The position numbers and the translations under genes were made by a program. Below the pieces are notes generated by a model. It was not told the origin of the DNA and made no database searches. It saw nothing but the letters and a program-made list of their open reading frames with translations. 64,000 nt of DNA. Source: Liquidambar formosana. Lineage: Eukaryota > Streptophyta > Magnoliopsida > Saxifragales > Altingiaceae. The stretch is from assembly GCA_039720395.1 (NCBI GenBank), contig CM077833.1:23582271-23646270 (forward strand), given 5' to 3'. Positions 25,831 through 37,452 of the stretch are shown here, piece after piece (the first letter of the stretch is position 1; the number at the start of each line of letters is the position of its first letter).

Positions 25831-28800
25831 TTTTCCCCAAACCTGCATGATATATTGGCCAGCATAGGTGCCTGTAATGGTGGAGCTTTGCCCTGAGGCT
25901 AGTAATGCAATGGCATAAATAGTTGAGCTGGACCGTCCTAACACATTCTGCAACCATAAATTAAATTGCAACTATTGTGTTAAGAATTGGTGCTTAATTA
26001 TGTGATTAGATTTTAATTTTAGGAGATTATATATGGTGATTTGGACCTTGAGTAGGAATGAAGCAGAGTTAAGGGTGAGATCACCGCATCGTTTGGTGGT
26101 GTCTTCTGAGAGGTTCTTGGCTGAGCAAACAGTGCCAGCTACCGAGACAACTACAACATTGATTAAAAATGCTAGGAATAGTGCAAATCCGCTCTCTATT
26201 AGGAAATATCGGCACGCATCCTATAAATTAAGAGAAAATTGGTAAAATTCATGCATGTGTATGTGCATGCAAATGGGCACACATAAATTGAAAAATTAGC
26301 ATAAAAAGACATCCATGCATGTATTTACATGTTCAATCTTGGTCATGTAAGGTGTTTATATAAGTTATATCAACACTATACATTAAGAGTCATACCCTAT
26401 GACACTATACATTAAGAGTCCCATGTACCCCCATTACATATGGGTACTGTTATAACTTGTTCTTACCTTACCGTGATCCTGTATTTGTATTTTAAAGATA
26501 TATATTATATATATATATATTTTTTTTGGTGAAAAGATATACTCCCTCCGTTCATAAATAAGTTGCTTATTTTCCTTTTTGGGATATTTCAAAATTATTG
26601 TTATATTTCAAAAGTCATTGATTGTTTTTTATTCATTTCCTAAAATACCCTTAAAAATGTATTATTTCTTTTTCTAATGTTTTGTACACTTGAGGGCAAA
26701 ATTGGAATCTCAAAACATATGCATTGATGTGAAAGCATTTAATAGGGTTTCCCTAAAAAATGTATTTTTTCAAAGGGGATGGTCAATTTAAAACGGAGGG
26801 AGTATATTATATTGTTTGGCTTACATTGATGTCATGGACAGACTCGGGGTATTTTCCTAGAGAGAACAAGGGCAGAGTGGAGAAAGAGGTTGTGCCTGTT
26901 GAGAAATAAAGCAAGCAAATGTTTTAGTAATAACACAATAAAAATATTTTCAGACATATATAGGTTTAAAGTCAAGCAAAATCAAGTCCTGGCCTGTGCA
27001 GGGTATGAGAAATACGTACGGCATGACAAGGGCACCCAATAGGGCAATGGCATCTCCAGTGGCACCTTGTCCATTAAGCTTGGGGATAAACATGCCCTTC
27101 AAGAAACCAGATGCAGGAGGCTTCACATAACTTGTTTCTCCAAAAAAACATCCAGCGATTATGAACACCAACACTGCTATCACCATTTCCAGCTTCCTCA
27201 CCTACCCCACCAAAAAATTATATACATTATATATATATATATATTAGTGAGTTATAAGGTATATTGGGCTAATGCACAAGATATAATGCCTATTGCATGG
27301 TGCTGACACAAATTTGGTAAGCACATATACAAGAAAGAGGAAGTACAGCTCTTAATTAAATCCATCATTTGAACACATGCAATTAGATGGCTATTATATG
27401 TGCGATTTTACAATTATTATTGGGTTGATTTTTGATTTTTTTGAATAATTTAAAAAAAAAAAAAAACTTATTGTCATTAGGTAGGGTTGAATTGTGATCC
27501 ACTCCACAGTAACCACAATATTTCGGCCACCAAACCATAACCATTGTGGTAATGAAAAATATTTCAGAAAGCGATAAAAACAATACGGACGATTAAAAAC
27601 AATAGCACATATCTTTGACAAATTTGGGACGTTTGCTATTGCAAAATTTTCTACAATGACATACTGTCCCTCTTACTTTTGTTACTACCAAAGAAAATGT
27701 TTACATGATAATGTGATGGCATTAATAAACAAATTAAGGTCGTGATAATGCAAAATAATGATGAATCAGCTCTTTTCACACCTAATGGTTTTTTTGGAGC
27801 TTGATTTGTTGGACCCTATTACTAAATAAAAACATTAAATTACAAATTTACCCCGTATTTCTGCAGGCCAAGAAGTAAAAGAGTGCTGAAACCGGTGCAA
27901 AGAACTCCAGCCCATAGAGGTATATGGAAGAGTATATTTAGCGCAAAGGCTGTCCCAATCACTGCAACAAATAAAATTGAGAAGAACTTATATATAACAT
28001 CTAAATAAATTGTTTTTTTTTTTCCTTTTTTGGTTTCCAAAATTAAGTTATATTAGATAATGGAGAAATTGTGCCTTCGGGAATATCGGCTGCAATGACG
28101 GCAAGCTCTGCCAGAAACCATAGGCAATAGATCACATGCTTGGGGTACTCAGCCTTGCATAACTCTGATAGATGTTTGCCTGCCATATTTTAGAAAATTA
28201 ATTATAATATTAATAAAAGAATATCAAAAGCAACAACATTAATATTAAATTTTCTTTTGATTAAGGTTTCATAAAAATATATTCATGTTAATAAATTTTG
28301 AGCTAGATATTGCTGGACTTGGATTTAGTGCTGATGATAAAACTCAGCACCATGCCAAGGTAATTCATACTCTTGAATGAGAAATTGGATAGCTTGGATT
28401 AAAAGTTGAAAATGTGCTATTGAAATTACCAAAATGACCTCATTGAGCAACTTTTTCAACTTTCAATCCAAGTCATCCAATCTCTCATTTAAGGGTGTAG
28501 ATTACCCTGACATGGTACTGAGTTTTTATCAACTCAACACTGAATCCAATTCCAATATTGCTTGGCTTGTTTCATGTCTTACCAGTGCTTACACCGAGAT
28601 TTGCAGCAAGTGACTGGATTATGAGAGCGAAAACCAATCCGATAAGGATTACCCACAGTAGCTGATAAATACCCAAATGCATGAAAATGTTCACTGGTTA
28701 GTTGTAGTCCCTTGCATGCTACTATTCTCGTTAACATTTAGAGAAAAAAAAAACCCTTTTTCATTTGATCTTACCTATTTGTTGTTCGTCCTATAATTTT

Positions 28801-29766
28801 TTTTTTATATTTAAAATGTTTTTTTTATCAACATTGTTCTTCCAATAATTACCTCATATCCGTGATTAGCTCCTGCTTGCATGTCCGTTTCAACTGTAAC
28901 ATAATGCCATGAAAATATCTCAATACCCAGGCCATATACATATATGAACAAGCAGAATCAAGGGACACAGTTTCTATATATGCAAATTTTGATATAATTC
29001 TTAATCCATTATTAAAGTTACAAAATCCAATGGTTTCAAAAAACCTATCGTGGCCCATGGTCAAGCTCCACTCATTATCCGACTATTCAACTTAATTGTG
29101 TTAGAATTTGTGTATAATAATTTGAGTAATGTTACATTACCTACTTTCTTTTTCTTTTTTCTTTTCAAATCCTCTTATTCACATGACGTGACAATCAGGT
29201 TAACTAAAAATTTATTATTTTTTTTAAAAAAGGAGCATTGCCATTTAACTCATATTATTCATCTGTGTGGGACCCACCTCCAAAGTATATCAATTGGTCC
29301 AAAAGGAAATATATAAGAAAAAAAGATTTGACTAATTTAACATTTTCCTAAAAAAATTGTGTCTTGAAGGGAGAGACAGAGTGGGGCTTACAATTGCCAG
29401 GGTCGAGATAAGCCAGTGAGACAAGAAAACCAGGGCCAACATATGATAGAAACTTTCTCCACCCAGGTTTCTAATCGTCCACATGGATTCAAAAGAATAC
29501 ACCAATTAAAATAAGATACACAAAAAGTAATTAAGGAATTAAAAAAAAAAAGGAAGAAGAAACGAATTAGGAGGACACAAATGAAGGAAAAAGGTGGAGC
29601 TACAGACCTGGTGTTTTGAATCCTCATGATGAAGGTCTGTGTTGGTAGTAACGGACGGCTGTGACACACAGCTGATAGATGCTATGCGGTGGCTCCCTCC
29701 ACAATCACCCCTTGCTGGTGGAGCAATCCCACTCCCTTCTTTTTCCACCTGCTGCAGGCTTCCCAT
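24635..29766 (-). pseudogene. NRAMP metal transporter copy 1, 13 exons, two lesions
   Basis: NRAMP proteins are proton-coupled divalent metal (Mn, Fe, Cd) transporters of membranes. The exons on the minus strand are 29766-29608, 29470-29392, 28893-28853, 28661-28583, 28179-28075, 27961-27852, 27201-27020, 26895-26825, 26220-26047, 25947-25843, 25657-25526, 25419-25324 and 24974-24672. The order and phases equal those of intact copy C. Key motifs are present: DPGN at the end of exon 2, and [16 protein letters not shown] across exons 7-8. Exon 8 is 71 nt instead of 70, with one extra base in the segment after RKIP, which brings an early stop. In exon 13 a one-base loss turns the Tyr codon of the family's C-terminal motif ([13 protein letters not shown] in copy C) into a stop at 24672; the ancestral stop is at 24635-24637. 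It is probably a recent pseudogene, or an allele with sequence errors. Intron 5 starts with GC rather than GT. Confidence 0.85.
26542..26802. mobile_element. Stowaway MITE in intron 8 of NRAMP copy 1
   Basis: The terminal inverted repeat CTCCCTCCGTT lies at both ends (right end AACGGAGGGAG), flanked by the TA target duplication at 26540-26541 and 26803-26804. The 261-bp size fits the Tc1/mariner-derived Stowaway class. It is related to the element at 53082-53345, in the opposite orientation. Confidence 0.95.
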
Positions 29767-29826
29767 CTCTCTCTTTCAATTCTCTCTGTCTTTTGTGCAA
29801 CTGACTCTACTAATCAAGTCGTCATG

Positions 29827-29834
29827 TATTTATA
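29827..29834 (-). promoter_or_regulatory. TATA box of NRAMP copy 1
   Basis: The minus strand reads CACTATAAATACATG, with TATAAATA at 29834-29827, about 60 bp upstream of the ATG. The same core occurs at the same distance in copy C. Between box and ATG lies a GA-rich leader. Confidence 0.65.
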
Positions 29835-30465
29835 GTGGCATATATGCATGGTGTTGGTTTGGCATTGAAACAGCTTACCACTTAGCAGTCCATTCAATCC
29901 CATGTGGCTCTTACTCTCTGCATGGGCGACAGGTCGATTCTTCAGTTATGCAAAGAACCCAAAAAAGAAAAAAAAAATGATAATAATATAATATGAAATA
30001 GCTAGTAGAATAGGAATGATGTTCCCCTCCCCTCTTTGATGTTTTCAGTTTTTTTGGTACTTAGATGTGCATACCCCTGTTTCTTTAGTCTTTTACAATT
30101 TCAGTATCTAAAATATGTAAATTAAAATAAAAAAATTATGTGTTAAATTTAATTAGAGCTCTGGAATATTGAAAATAGGAGTACAAATAGCAGTACCAAT
30201 CCACAAACCCCCCCCCCCCCCCCCCCCCCCCCAAAACAAAAAACAAAAAAAAAAAAAAAAGGAATTATGAAAAGAAAAAAGGGTCAATTACATCAAATAC
30301 TTTGACCTTTGAATGGACCAACTAAATTGTTGCCATTTACTTGGAATTTTTTGGGGTTACGAAAGTTTTAAACAACGTAACATTGAAATATGAGATGCTA
30401 TGTCATGCCAATCATGTATTAATCTTCCGGGCTTATCCAACAAAAAAATAAAAAATAAAAAGTAT
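29835..30465. other. Upstream region of NRAMP copy 1
   Basis: No gene was found. It contains the promoter of copy 1 and a C run of about 24 bases followed by an A-rich run (near 30209-30262). It ends at the left direct repeat of the viral-like insertion. Confidence 0.5.
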
Positions 30466-30480
30466 TAATTTCCCTGATTA
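30466..30480. repeat. Left 15-bp direct repeat flanking the viral-like insertion
   Basis: TAATTTCCCTGATTA occurs here and again at 33793-33807, on either side of a 3.3-kb foreign segment. The pair is best read as a target-site duplication made on insertion. Confidence 0.7.
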
Positions 30481-30679
30481 GGTATATATATATATCAGCA
30501 GTTGTATTTTTTTTTTTTGATAGGTCTCTTATAAAATGTTTAGATATTGTAAATAATAATGTTGCTACTGCATCTTGGATTTCTTTTCCTTCTTCAGTTT
30601 TAATTACTACTCTATTTGAGTACGTTTTTACTGCATATAATATAGTTTGTTTGTCCTTATCGGAAAAGGTATAATCCCA

Positions 30680-32016
30680 CTATTCTTTTAGTTGTTCGGT
30701 AAAACTTGCAACTAAGGATTGAGTTATAGCATGATCTGATATTTTTGGATTTTTTGTTTGGTAAGCAGAACTTACCATTGTCATTTCTTGGAGTGTATTG
30801 AGTATTTGATATTGTGTCATTCCATCTATATTCCATTCATATATTGTTCCTCTATGATATGAGGCTTGATGAAATTGGTCTCGTTCTTGTATTTGCATAT
30901 CTAGAAATGTTGGCCTTGGGTAAAATTTTTTTATTGGTCTGGCTGTATGTTTTGGAGCATTAATTGTTTGTTCTTTATTATCTTGAAAAGTTTTAATTAT
31001 ATAGTCAACTTCTAATTCGGATTCAACTATTTCTTGTTTTGTTATAAGGGCTATTGTTCGGCTTGTAGAAGGTTAAGGTTGAAGTGTTTCAGGAGTTACT
31101 TTAGATTCTATAATTTTATCTAATAATTTAATTCTATTTTGTAATTCTTGATGTAACTGTCCTTTGCTCAATTGTGTAGTGAATTTGATTGGTATTTCAT
31201 GAGGTATGAATAAAGGCTTTTCATCTTGCTGGTGGGGAAGGATATGTTTTGTTTTACCATATTTTCTACCCTTGATAATTGTTCAGCTATTGTTTTAATA
31301 TGTTGGTTTGTATAGTTATTTTGTTCAAATAATTTTTGTATATCTTTTCCATTAGGTGGATTTTGGGGGTCTTTTTTTATTTTAAAGGGTGAAGCTATCA
31401 CAGTATTTTTATTATATTGAAGTATTATATGGTCTAGGGGAGGATGTATTGATTCAACCAATTGATTATCTTGACATAATTGCCATGTGGTTGTTATTTT
31501 ATTTGTAACCATTATTTTCTTTTTGAATAGGTATTCAATAGAATTATCTTCTGCATATATTTGTTCAAACCATTTAAAAAAGTATGTATGAAATTTATGA
31601 GTATTCATGTAATTGTAATATTGTTCTTGTATATTTTTTAATTGACTATCAAAATTTTGGAAAAACCATTTTCATTATTTAGTATTTTCTAATGAAAGGA
31701 ATTTGGTCCTAACATATTCTTTATTTAAGATAAATTCTTTTTCTATGGCCATTAGTCTTGGTCCTTGCATCTGAGACCTAGTTGGTGACAGATTTCGATA
31801 AGTATCTTCCTCAGAATTATTTTCATATTGTTTTGTGTGATAATAGGGATTTGGTATATTTGTACTATGTACTTCTAAATTTGTTTGTAGTGTTGGATTA
31901 TGACTGGATATTGTAGGTTTAACTGAAGGCGTAGGTTGAGTATGATATGGTGGATCTGGAAATAACTTGGGTTGTGTAGGATATGGCGGATCTGGAGGTT
32001 GTGGAAACGGATCCAT
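30680..32016 (-). pseudogene. Coat/gag-like region of the viral-like insertion, broken
   Basis: Three open pieces (32016-31675, 31608-31168, 30898-30680) in different frames. The first is rich in Pro, Thr and Ser. The last carries the pattern QYQILNTLQEMTM...SLVASFTEQLKE, a helical segment typical of the capsid-like part of plant pararetrovirus-related polyproteins. No zinc knuckle or enzyme domain follows. The pieces are separated by stops and frameshifts. Confidence 0.5.
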
Positions 32017-32477
32017 ACTTGAGGATCCTTGATGAAATATTCTTATAGGTATGGAATTTGGAATAGAAGAGCAAGAAGCCTTTGATGATTCTGGTTTGTC
32101 TAATATTTTGAAGACTCGGGTAGTTTGAAAGAATTATTAAATCTTATTCCTCCACTTCTATCAGAGTATTTGATTAACTATTTTATTTTTGTACTTCTGA
32201 TATTTCTTGTTGGCGGTGGTGTTGGTGAAGGAGGTTATATTATACCTGATAAATTCCATTCCTCCGAAAATTTTAGATCTATCCATAGTATTTTTTTTGG
32301 TACTATAACATTGGATTTGTCTTTTATATTACTTTGTAACAGTATTGTTTCCCTTTTGGTGATTTTCTTTTGACTTCTGATTCATTCACCAGTGTGGTGA
32401 AAACCTTATATTGTATTCTTGATATTATGACAAGAGGGGGTGATCCCTTTTTTATTTCTGCATTATGAATTTTAACA

Positions 32478-32699
32478 TTAAGTGTAAACATCCATTATGT
32501 TTTCATCTTCTAGACTTACTATGAAATCTGGATAACAATTAAAATATACGGGTCTTTCGTGAAGACTTGCTTGGATTCCTCCTAGCATGGTTTTCTCGAA
32601 ATTATTCCATCTACAGTCTGTTAGTGCCATGATTAGAGACATGTTTAATCCATCTCTTCCAGGAGGTTTAGCACAAATCTGAACTAATCCTACATGCAA
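32478..32699 (-). pseudogene. Viral movement-protein-like fragment
   Basis: A 73-codon open piece with the conserved pattern of the 30K movement-protein core (Gly-Asp/Asn-Leu, then LTDCRW, a Gly-Gly and a later Pro-x-Tyr-Phe). It is continuous in sense with the upstream frame at 32793-32978, but separated from it by stops. This family moves viral nucleoprotein through plasmodesmata; the fragment is broken at both ends and is only a relic. Confidence 0.6.
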
Positions 32700-33101
32700 G
32701 AATTGGAATTGATCTTTTCTATGTTTGTTAATTGTTTTCTCATTTAGTAAATGTATTGTCTGATAGTCTCCTTTGAGATGTATGGTCTCTTCTTATGTTT
32801 TAACATTTAAATTTGGGAAATATTTAAAGCTTCCTTTATATATTTCATGTATTGGTACTTTAGGCATTTTCCAATTACTAAGATTTTTATTATCCATTTC
32901 ATATTCTTTCTCCTTACTATTTATTATATTATCATTTGAAGAAGTTCTTGATGTCACAGACATACTCTTAGAAAACATGCTTATCTATAAATCTTATACC
33001 TAACCAGAGGTATCCAAGGTCTTACTACGGGACTTACACACACTCGGCCCTACTGCCCAACGTAATTAGATAGAGAATTACAAACAAACATATATTCTAC
33101 T

Positions 33102-33118
33102 CCATGGCTTTGATACCA
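33102..33118 (-). other. tRNA-Met primer-binding site of the viral-like insertion
   Basis: The minus strand reads TGGTATCAAAGCCATGG, which differs by one base from the usual initiator tRNA-Met primer-binding site TGGTATCAGAGCC used by caulimovirids and many plant retroelements. It sits about 120 bp upstream of the first open frame on the same strand. Confidence 0.75.
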
Positions 33119-33181
33119 ACAACACCCAGGAATGAAGATATAATTAAAAATGAGAATCAGAATATAAAATGATAACAAAAA

Positions 33182-33370
33182 TATATAATAATTGAAATGG
33201 AAATTGAAATATTTTATTGAATGTGAAAATGTACCTTACAATATGGTTGAAATAGTATAAAGATATATTTCTAACTAAAATATTTTTAAGACCAGATAAC
33301 AATCAACCATATTGTAAGGTATATTTCACATTCAATAAAATATTTCAATTTCCATTTCAATTATTATATA
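33182..33370. repeat. Large hairpin with 68-bp arms
   Basis: The arms 33182-33250 and 33303-33370 are almost perfectly reverse-complementary around a 52-bp loop. The hairpin lies upstream of the primer-binding site and inside the boundaries of the viral-like insertion. It could be a leader stem-loop or the trace of an inverted partial duplication. Confidence 0.85.
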
Positions 33371-33807
33371 TTTTTGCTTACCATAGCTAGTGGTTCAAAA
33401 CTGAACATAAAATATAAATTAAAAGATGTACATATATGCAAGGATGGAATGTGCGTAGAATTTACATTTATTCTCATAAAAGATTTAGATAGATAGGTGA
33501 TTTTAGGAACTCCTTTTATCACATTATACAGCTATTTAAAGTAGATACAAAAGGCATCACCACTTTTATAAAAGATAGGAAGACAAAATTTGAATTTCTT
33601 AATCCATCCTTCGATAAGGGATCTTAATATTATAAAAAATAGATTTATATATCCAGAAAAGAAGCAAGTTAATCTAATTATCTAAAAGACATATCATTTA
33701 AATCATTTTAAAAATAAAATACAATACAAACAAATTGACAAACAATTAGAAGATTGGAAACTCCAACAATATGGTTGAAATAGTATATTTTATAATTTCC
33801 CTGATTA

Positions 33808-36749
33808 AATAAATAAATAAATAAATTAATAAATAAATATATATATATATATATATTGAGGGTTGATCATGTGCGGGATATCTCGAACTATCCTGTTCGA
33901 TCACGGTCATCCATGGATGACACGCGTACGCGTGTATCGCTCACAAACGGCTGTGATCGTACAGGATATCCGGGATATCCTATACATGATCAAAGCTATA
34001 TATATATATATATCAAAGCTATATATATATTATAGCTTTGTGTTTCTGTTGGGCAAAAAAAATGCAGCTGGGGTGGGGACTGTCACCCAATAGGCCAGAT
34101 CATCCAATCTGGTGCCAAAACCTTAATGATCAATATACCTAAGAGGTAAAAATTTTAGATTTTAATCAGGATTTTGACATTTTATCATGCTTTCACCGTT
34201 CACGGCCGGCATTCTCGATGGGTGGCCCACTTTATGACAAGTCCTCCTAACCCGGCTCTAGCATTCTTTTAGATGTTGATAGATTGGTTTTTGTGGCAGA
34301 GCTATTTGATTATTGACGTCCAGATGAATGAGATTGCGAGAGGGTGTGGGAGAATAAGACAACCAGATGGGAGGCTTTTAAGATGTGACGGCAAGGAGAG
34401 GATATAGTAAGTGGGAATACTCTTGATCCTTATATTTTGAAAGAAGTGAATCCTTGTAAATGAGTCACATTACTTGTATAGGAATTCAGGCCTCTAATGT
34501 GACAAAATTTTATTGATTGAATTCTTTAATCGATAAGAGCCCTTCCTATACACATAGTGCCTATGAGCTCTTATATCGGATCATTTTAGGTACCTGTTGT
34601 CCTTATAGCTAATAAGCTCGAGGAAAAGCCCTAGGTTCAAATATTCTATTGAAAGAAAATGGCTCTAGGTCCATATAAAAAATTCTATTGAAGGAGAAAG
34701 GCCTAAATGAATTGAGATGCCATATGTTAAATTGTAAACTTCTAGTTGAATATTTATGCCATTTAAACACCAAATATCTCCCCCCCCCCCCCAAAAAAAA
34801 AAAAAACCTTTTTTTCTTAAACAGCCCGTCGCAACTCAAACGGGAATTCGCTTTAATACCAAATACTAAGACCCTAGCCAATACAGCCTTAAAGGTGCAG
34901 AAAAATTAGGCCTGGGTTTCGATCCTAACAACTTAGGTCTTAGTTAGGCTTTTTTTTCCCCCAGAAACAGTCCCCCAACTCAAATCCTGGATACAAGGTT
35001 GGCTCTGATGCCAAATATTAAGACCTCATTCCTTAGTCAATATGCCTAAAATGTATAAATCTTAGAGGTGCAGAAAAATTAGGCCTCAGGATCCTAACAA
35101 CTTGCTTTTCAAGAAGTGACTGTATGGTCTTAGTTAGGATCATCGATCCCATTCTTTCGCCATCCTTTCACTAACATGCTGGGTCAATTAGGATGAGGAT
35201 CAGGCGGCCAGCATTGTAAGAAGTTTTTTTTTTTTTGTAAACAGGATTTACACGCACGTCATACCTAAAAGACTAGTTGACTTTTAAGCATTGTAAAAAA
35301 TTTTGAGAATTCACTTCCATGACAACTGCCCAAACCCAATCCTGAATTGAACTCAAGGGTTGGCATTTTACAATCCTAGCCCCACCTTTTAATAAAAAAT
35401 TGCTACCCATACCTGCCTAAATTTCGGGTTGGGTTCAAGTTGGCCGAGTTGAGCCCACCCAAGTTAATTACACCCCTACCTATGGTCTAATACTACTGCC
35501 TACTACTGTTCTAATTTTTAAATGAGGAAAATACTTGCCTTCATACCAAGCAATGTCAACCAACCCACGCCAGTTTTGGGTTTAGACTTGAGCTTGGCAT
35601 GATAATACCTCGGACCAGTCTATCTTACCAATTCCAAACTAGCCTGTACAAGTACTTATCCAAAAAAAAAAAAAAAAATTAAAAAAAAATTGTCTAAGTA
35701 GAGACGGGCCCGAAAACGCAATTGAACGTACACATTTTCTTGATCAAGTTCATATAATTTCTTGATTATATATGTTTTGGACATAATAATCTTTATATAA
35801 CAAAGATATTAGTAGAAAGAAAACAAGAATTGTAACGCCCCAAAATTTATATACAGTAAACACGTATAATTTTTATGAGTTCTGTACAAATAAATCTTTT
35901 TAAAAAATAAATTTTCTTTAAAAATATAGAGTATTGCGCAGTTGCAGGTGATGATAGTTAACCCAAAAATCATCATCAATACATTGGACAACCAAATAAA
36001 TAAAATTACATCAGTTTTAAATAAAAATAAATGTACATAATAGTTTCTCTAAATCTCAACCCCAATTCTACTACATGCCTCCAACAATGATCACATGAAA
36101 ATATATTGAGGTGAGCGAATAACAGCCCAGTAGGAAATCCAATTCCTATACAATAAATAATGTTTCAAATATCACATGTAAGCATTTATATATTCAAAAT
36201 AATATATAAATAAAATAATATGAACTCCAAATCATCAACCTCAAATACAATCCAACTGTCAACAAAATCAACCATCATAATCCATGACATCAAATAATAT
36301 CACTATCAAATATACGGATCAAAATACTCATCATTCACTGTACAAGAATTAAACCCCCTACCTCAAAAATGAGTAAATAAAATGAAAACCACAACTGTAG
36401 GCGCATAGATTGGCTCAAAACATATAAAATCCATATTCGCAAATGTGGGATTGGAGGTCCCAACTCCTGCAAGCATCCGTTCGCCCCTGCCTCACTTGGC
36501 TTCTCCCTGCTCTTCCTCTTCTTCTCCTTCCTTCTCTATTTATTTCTTCTCATCTTCTCTCTTTCTCCCTTCTTTCCCACGTCCCTTTCTCCTTTTTCTC
36601 TCTCTTCTTCTATTTCTTCTTTCTTTCTTCTACACGTGCCCGTCATTTTTTCTCTCTTCCTTCTTTTCTTGTACTCTTATGCCACTTTTTCTTCTTCTTC
36701 TGACTTTTCTTCTCTTCTTTCTTCTTTCTTTGTTTATCTTCTCTTGACT
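33808..36749. other. Gene-free repeat region
   Basis: No gene was recognised. There are AT repeats near 33810-33860, a GC-rich palindromic stretch around 33863-34000 (paired ATCCCGGATATCC-type motifs), two diverged copies of a roughly 90-bp sequence containing GGTGCAGAAAAATTAGGCCT (near 34893 and 35067), and a strongly pyrimidine-rich tract at 36480-36754. The long plus-strand frames at 36443-36818 are low-complexity products of this tract. Confidence 0.55.
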
Positions 36750-36754
36750 CTTCT

Positions 36755-37452
36755 TGTTGGAACTAATTCTACAATAAACAATATTGGTGATAACATAAAT
36801 CTGCACAATGATTTATAGAACAATATAAATATAATTTATGCAACAATAATCCATATAGAAAGAATATGAACAGGACAAAAACAAATATAAGCTATTAAAT
36901 TAGTCAAAATCAAATAGTAGAAAAAGATAGAAAAATAGCCTGGAGTTGTAGAGAGGCACGTAGTCGCTTGTCCTAAAGTCGTATACGCCTCCCCACGTGC
37001 GGGTATTGGCGGTCGCGTACGGCTCTAAGATACAACCCTATTCCTCACAGGCTGTCTGATTTGTAGCGCACGCCTATAGTAGACGGGGTGCCAAGAATGT
37101 ATCGAATCGTCCAAAATATATAATAGAAAAATGGTGAAGAAAGAGCAAAGAGAGTTTGATAGAAAGAAGAAAAAGATATATGTAGAGAGAAGAGTCTGTG
37201 TATATATCTGTAATGGATGGAACGTTCTGATTAAATAGGCCCTAGAAACCTTACAGAACGTTCGTCCATTAAAGTATATTACTGTTGGGTAATAATACCT
37301 AAATACAAGAATGGTAACTATTGGCTCTTAAAGAAGGTAATAAACCAATGAAATAAATTACTAAAACTGTTAAGAATATTTCAGCCAATAAAGGCAAAAT
37401 ATAAAGCAAATAAGTTTTGAAGCTTTCCTATTAAAACACATAAAATTTAACA
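36755..37452 (-). repeat. Left LTR (3' LTR by orientation)
   Basis: 698-bp direct repeat of 41701-42398. It includes a GC-richer block around 36955-37095 (GTAGTCGCTTG...CACGTGCGGG). A polypurine tract abuts it on the interior side. Confidence 0.93.

Larger units (their letters stand above)
30481..33792 (-). mobile_element. Endogenous caulimovirid-like fragment, disrupted
   Basis: On the minus strand, in order: a hairpin leader (33370-33182), a tRNA-Met primer-binding site (33118-33102), an open frame at 32978-32793, a frame at 32699-32478 with the look of a 30K-type viral movement protein (a G-D-L...LTD.R...GG core), a Pro-rich frame at 32016-31675, and Lys/Asn/Gln-rich frames at 31608-31168 and 30898-30680 resembling the coat or gag region of plant pararetrovirus-related elements. 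Movement domain before coat region is the caulimovirid order. Frames are broken by stops and shifts throughout, and protease, reverse transcriptase and RNase H are absent, so it cannot be functional. Whether it is a viral integrant or a retroelement that carries a movement domain is undecided. Confidence 0.6.

Noticed and set aside
30481..33792. Intact endogenous virus
   Set aside because: Frames are broken and protease, reverse transcriptase and RNase H are absent; only 5' part relics remain.
33863..34093. Frame with a GC-rich start near the palindromic CGCGTACGCG
   Set aside because: It derives from a palindromic repeat and AT microsatellite; no coding signal.
36443..36818. Three overlapping plus-strand open frames of 60-100 codons rich in Ser, Phe and Leu
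   Set aside because: They are the three readings of one pyrimidine-rich tract; no domain and no splice context.
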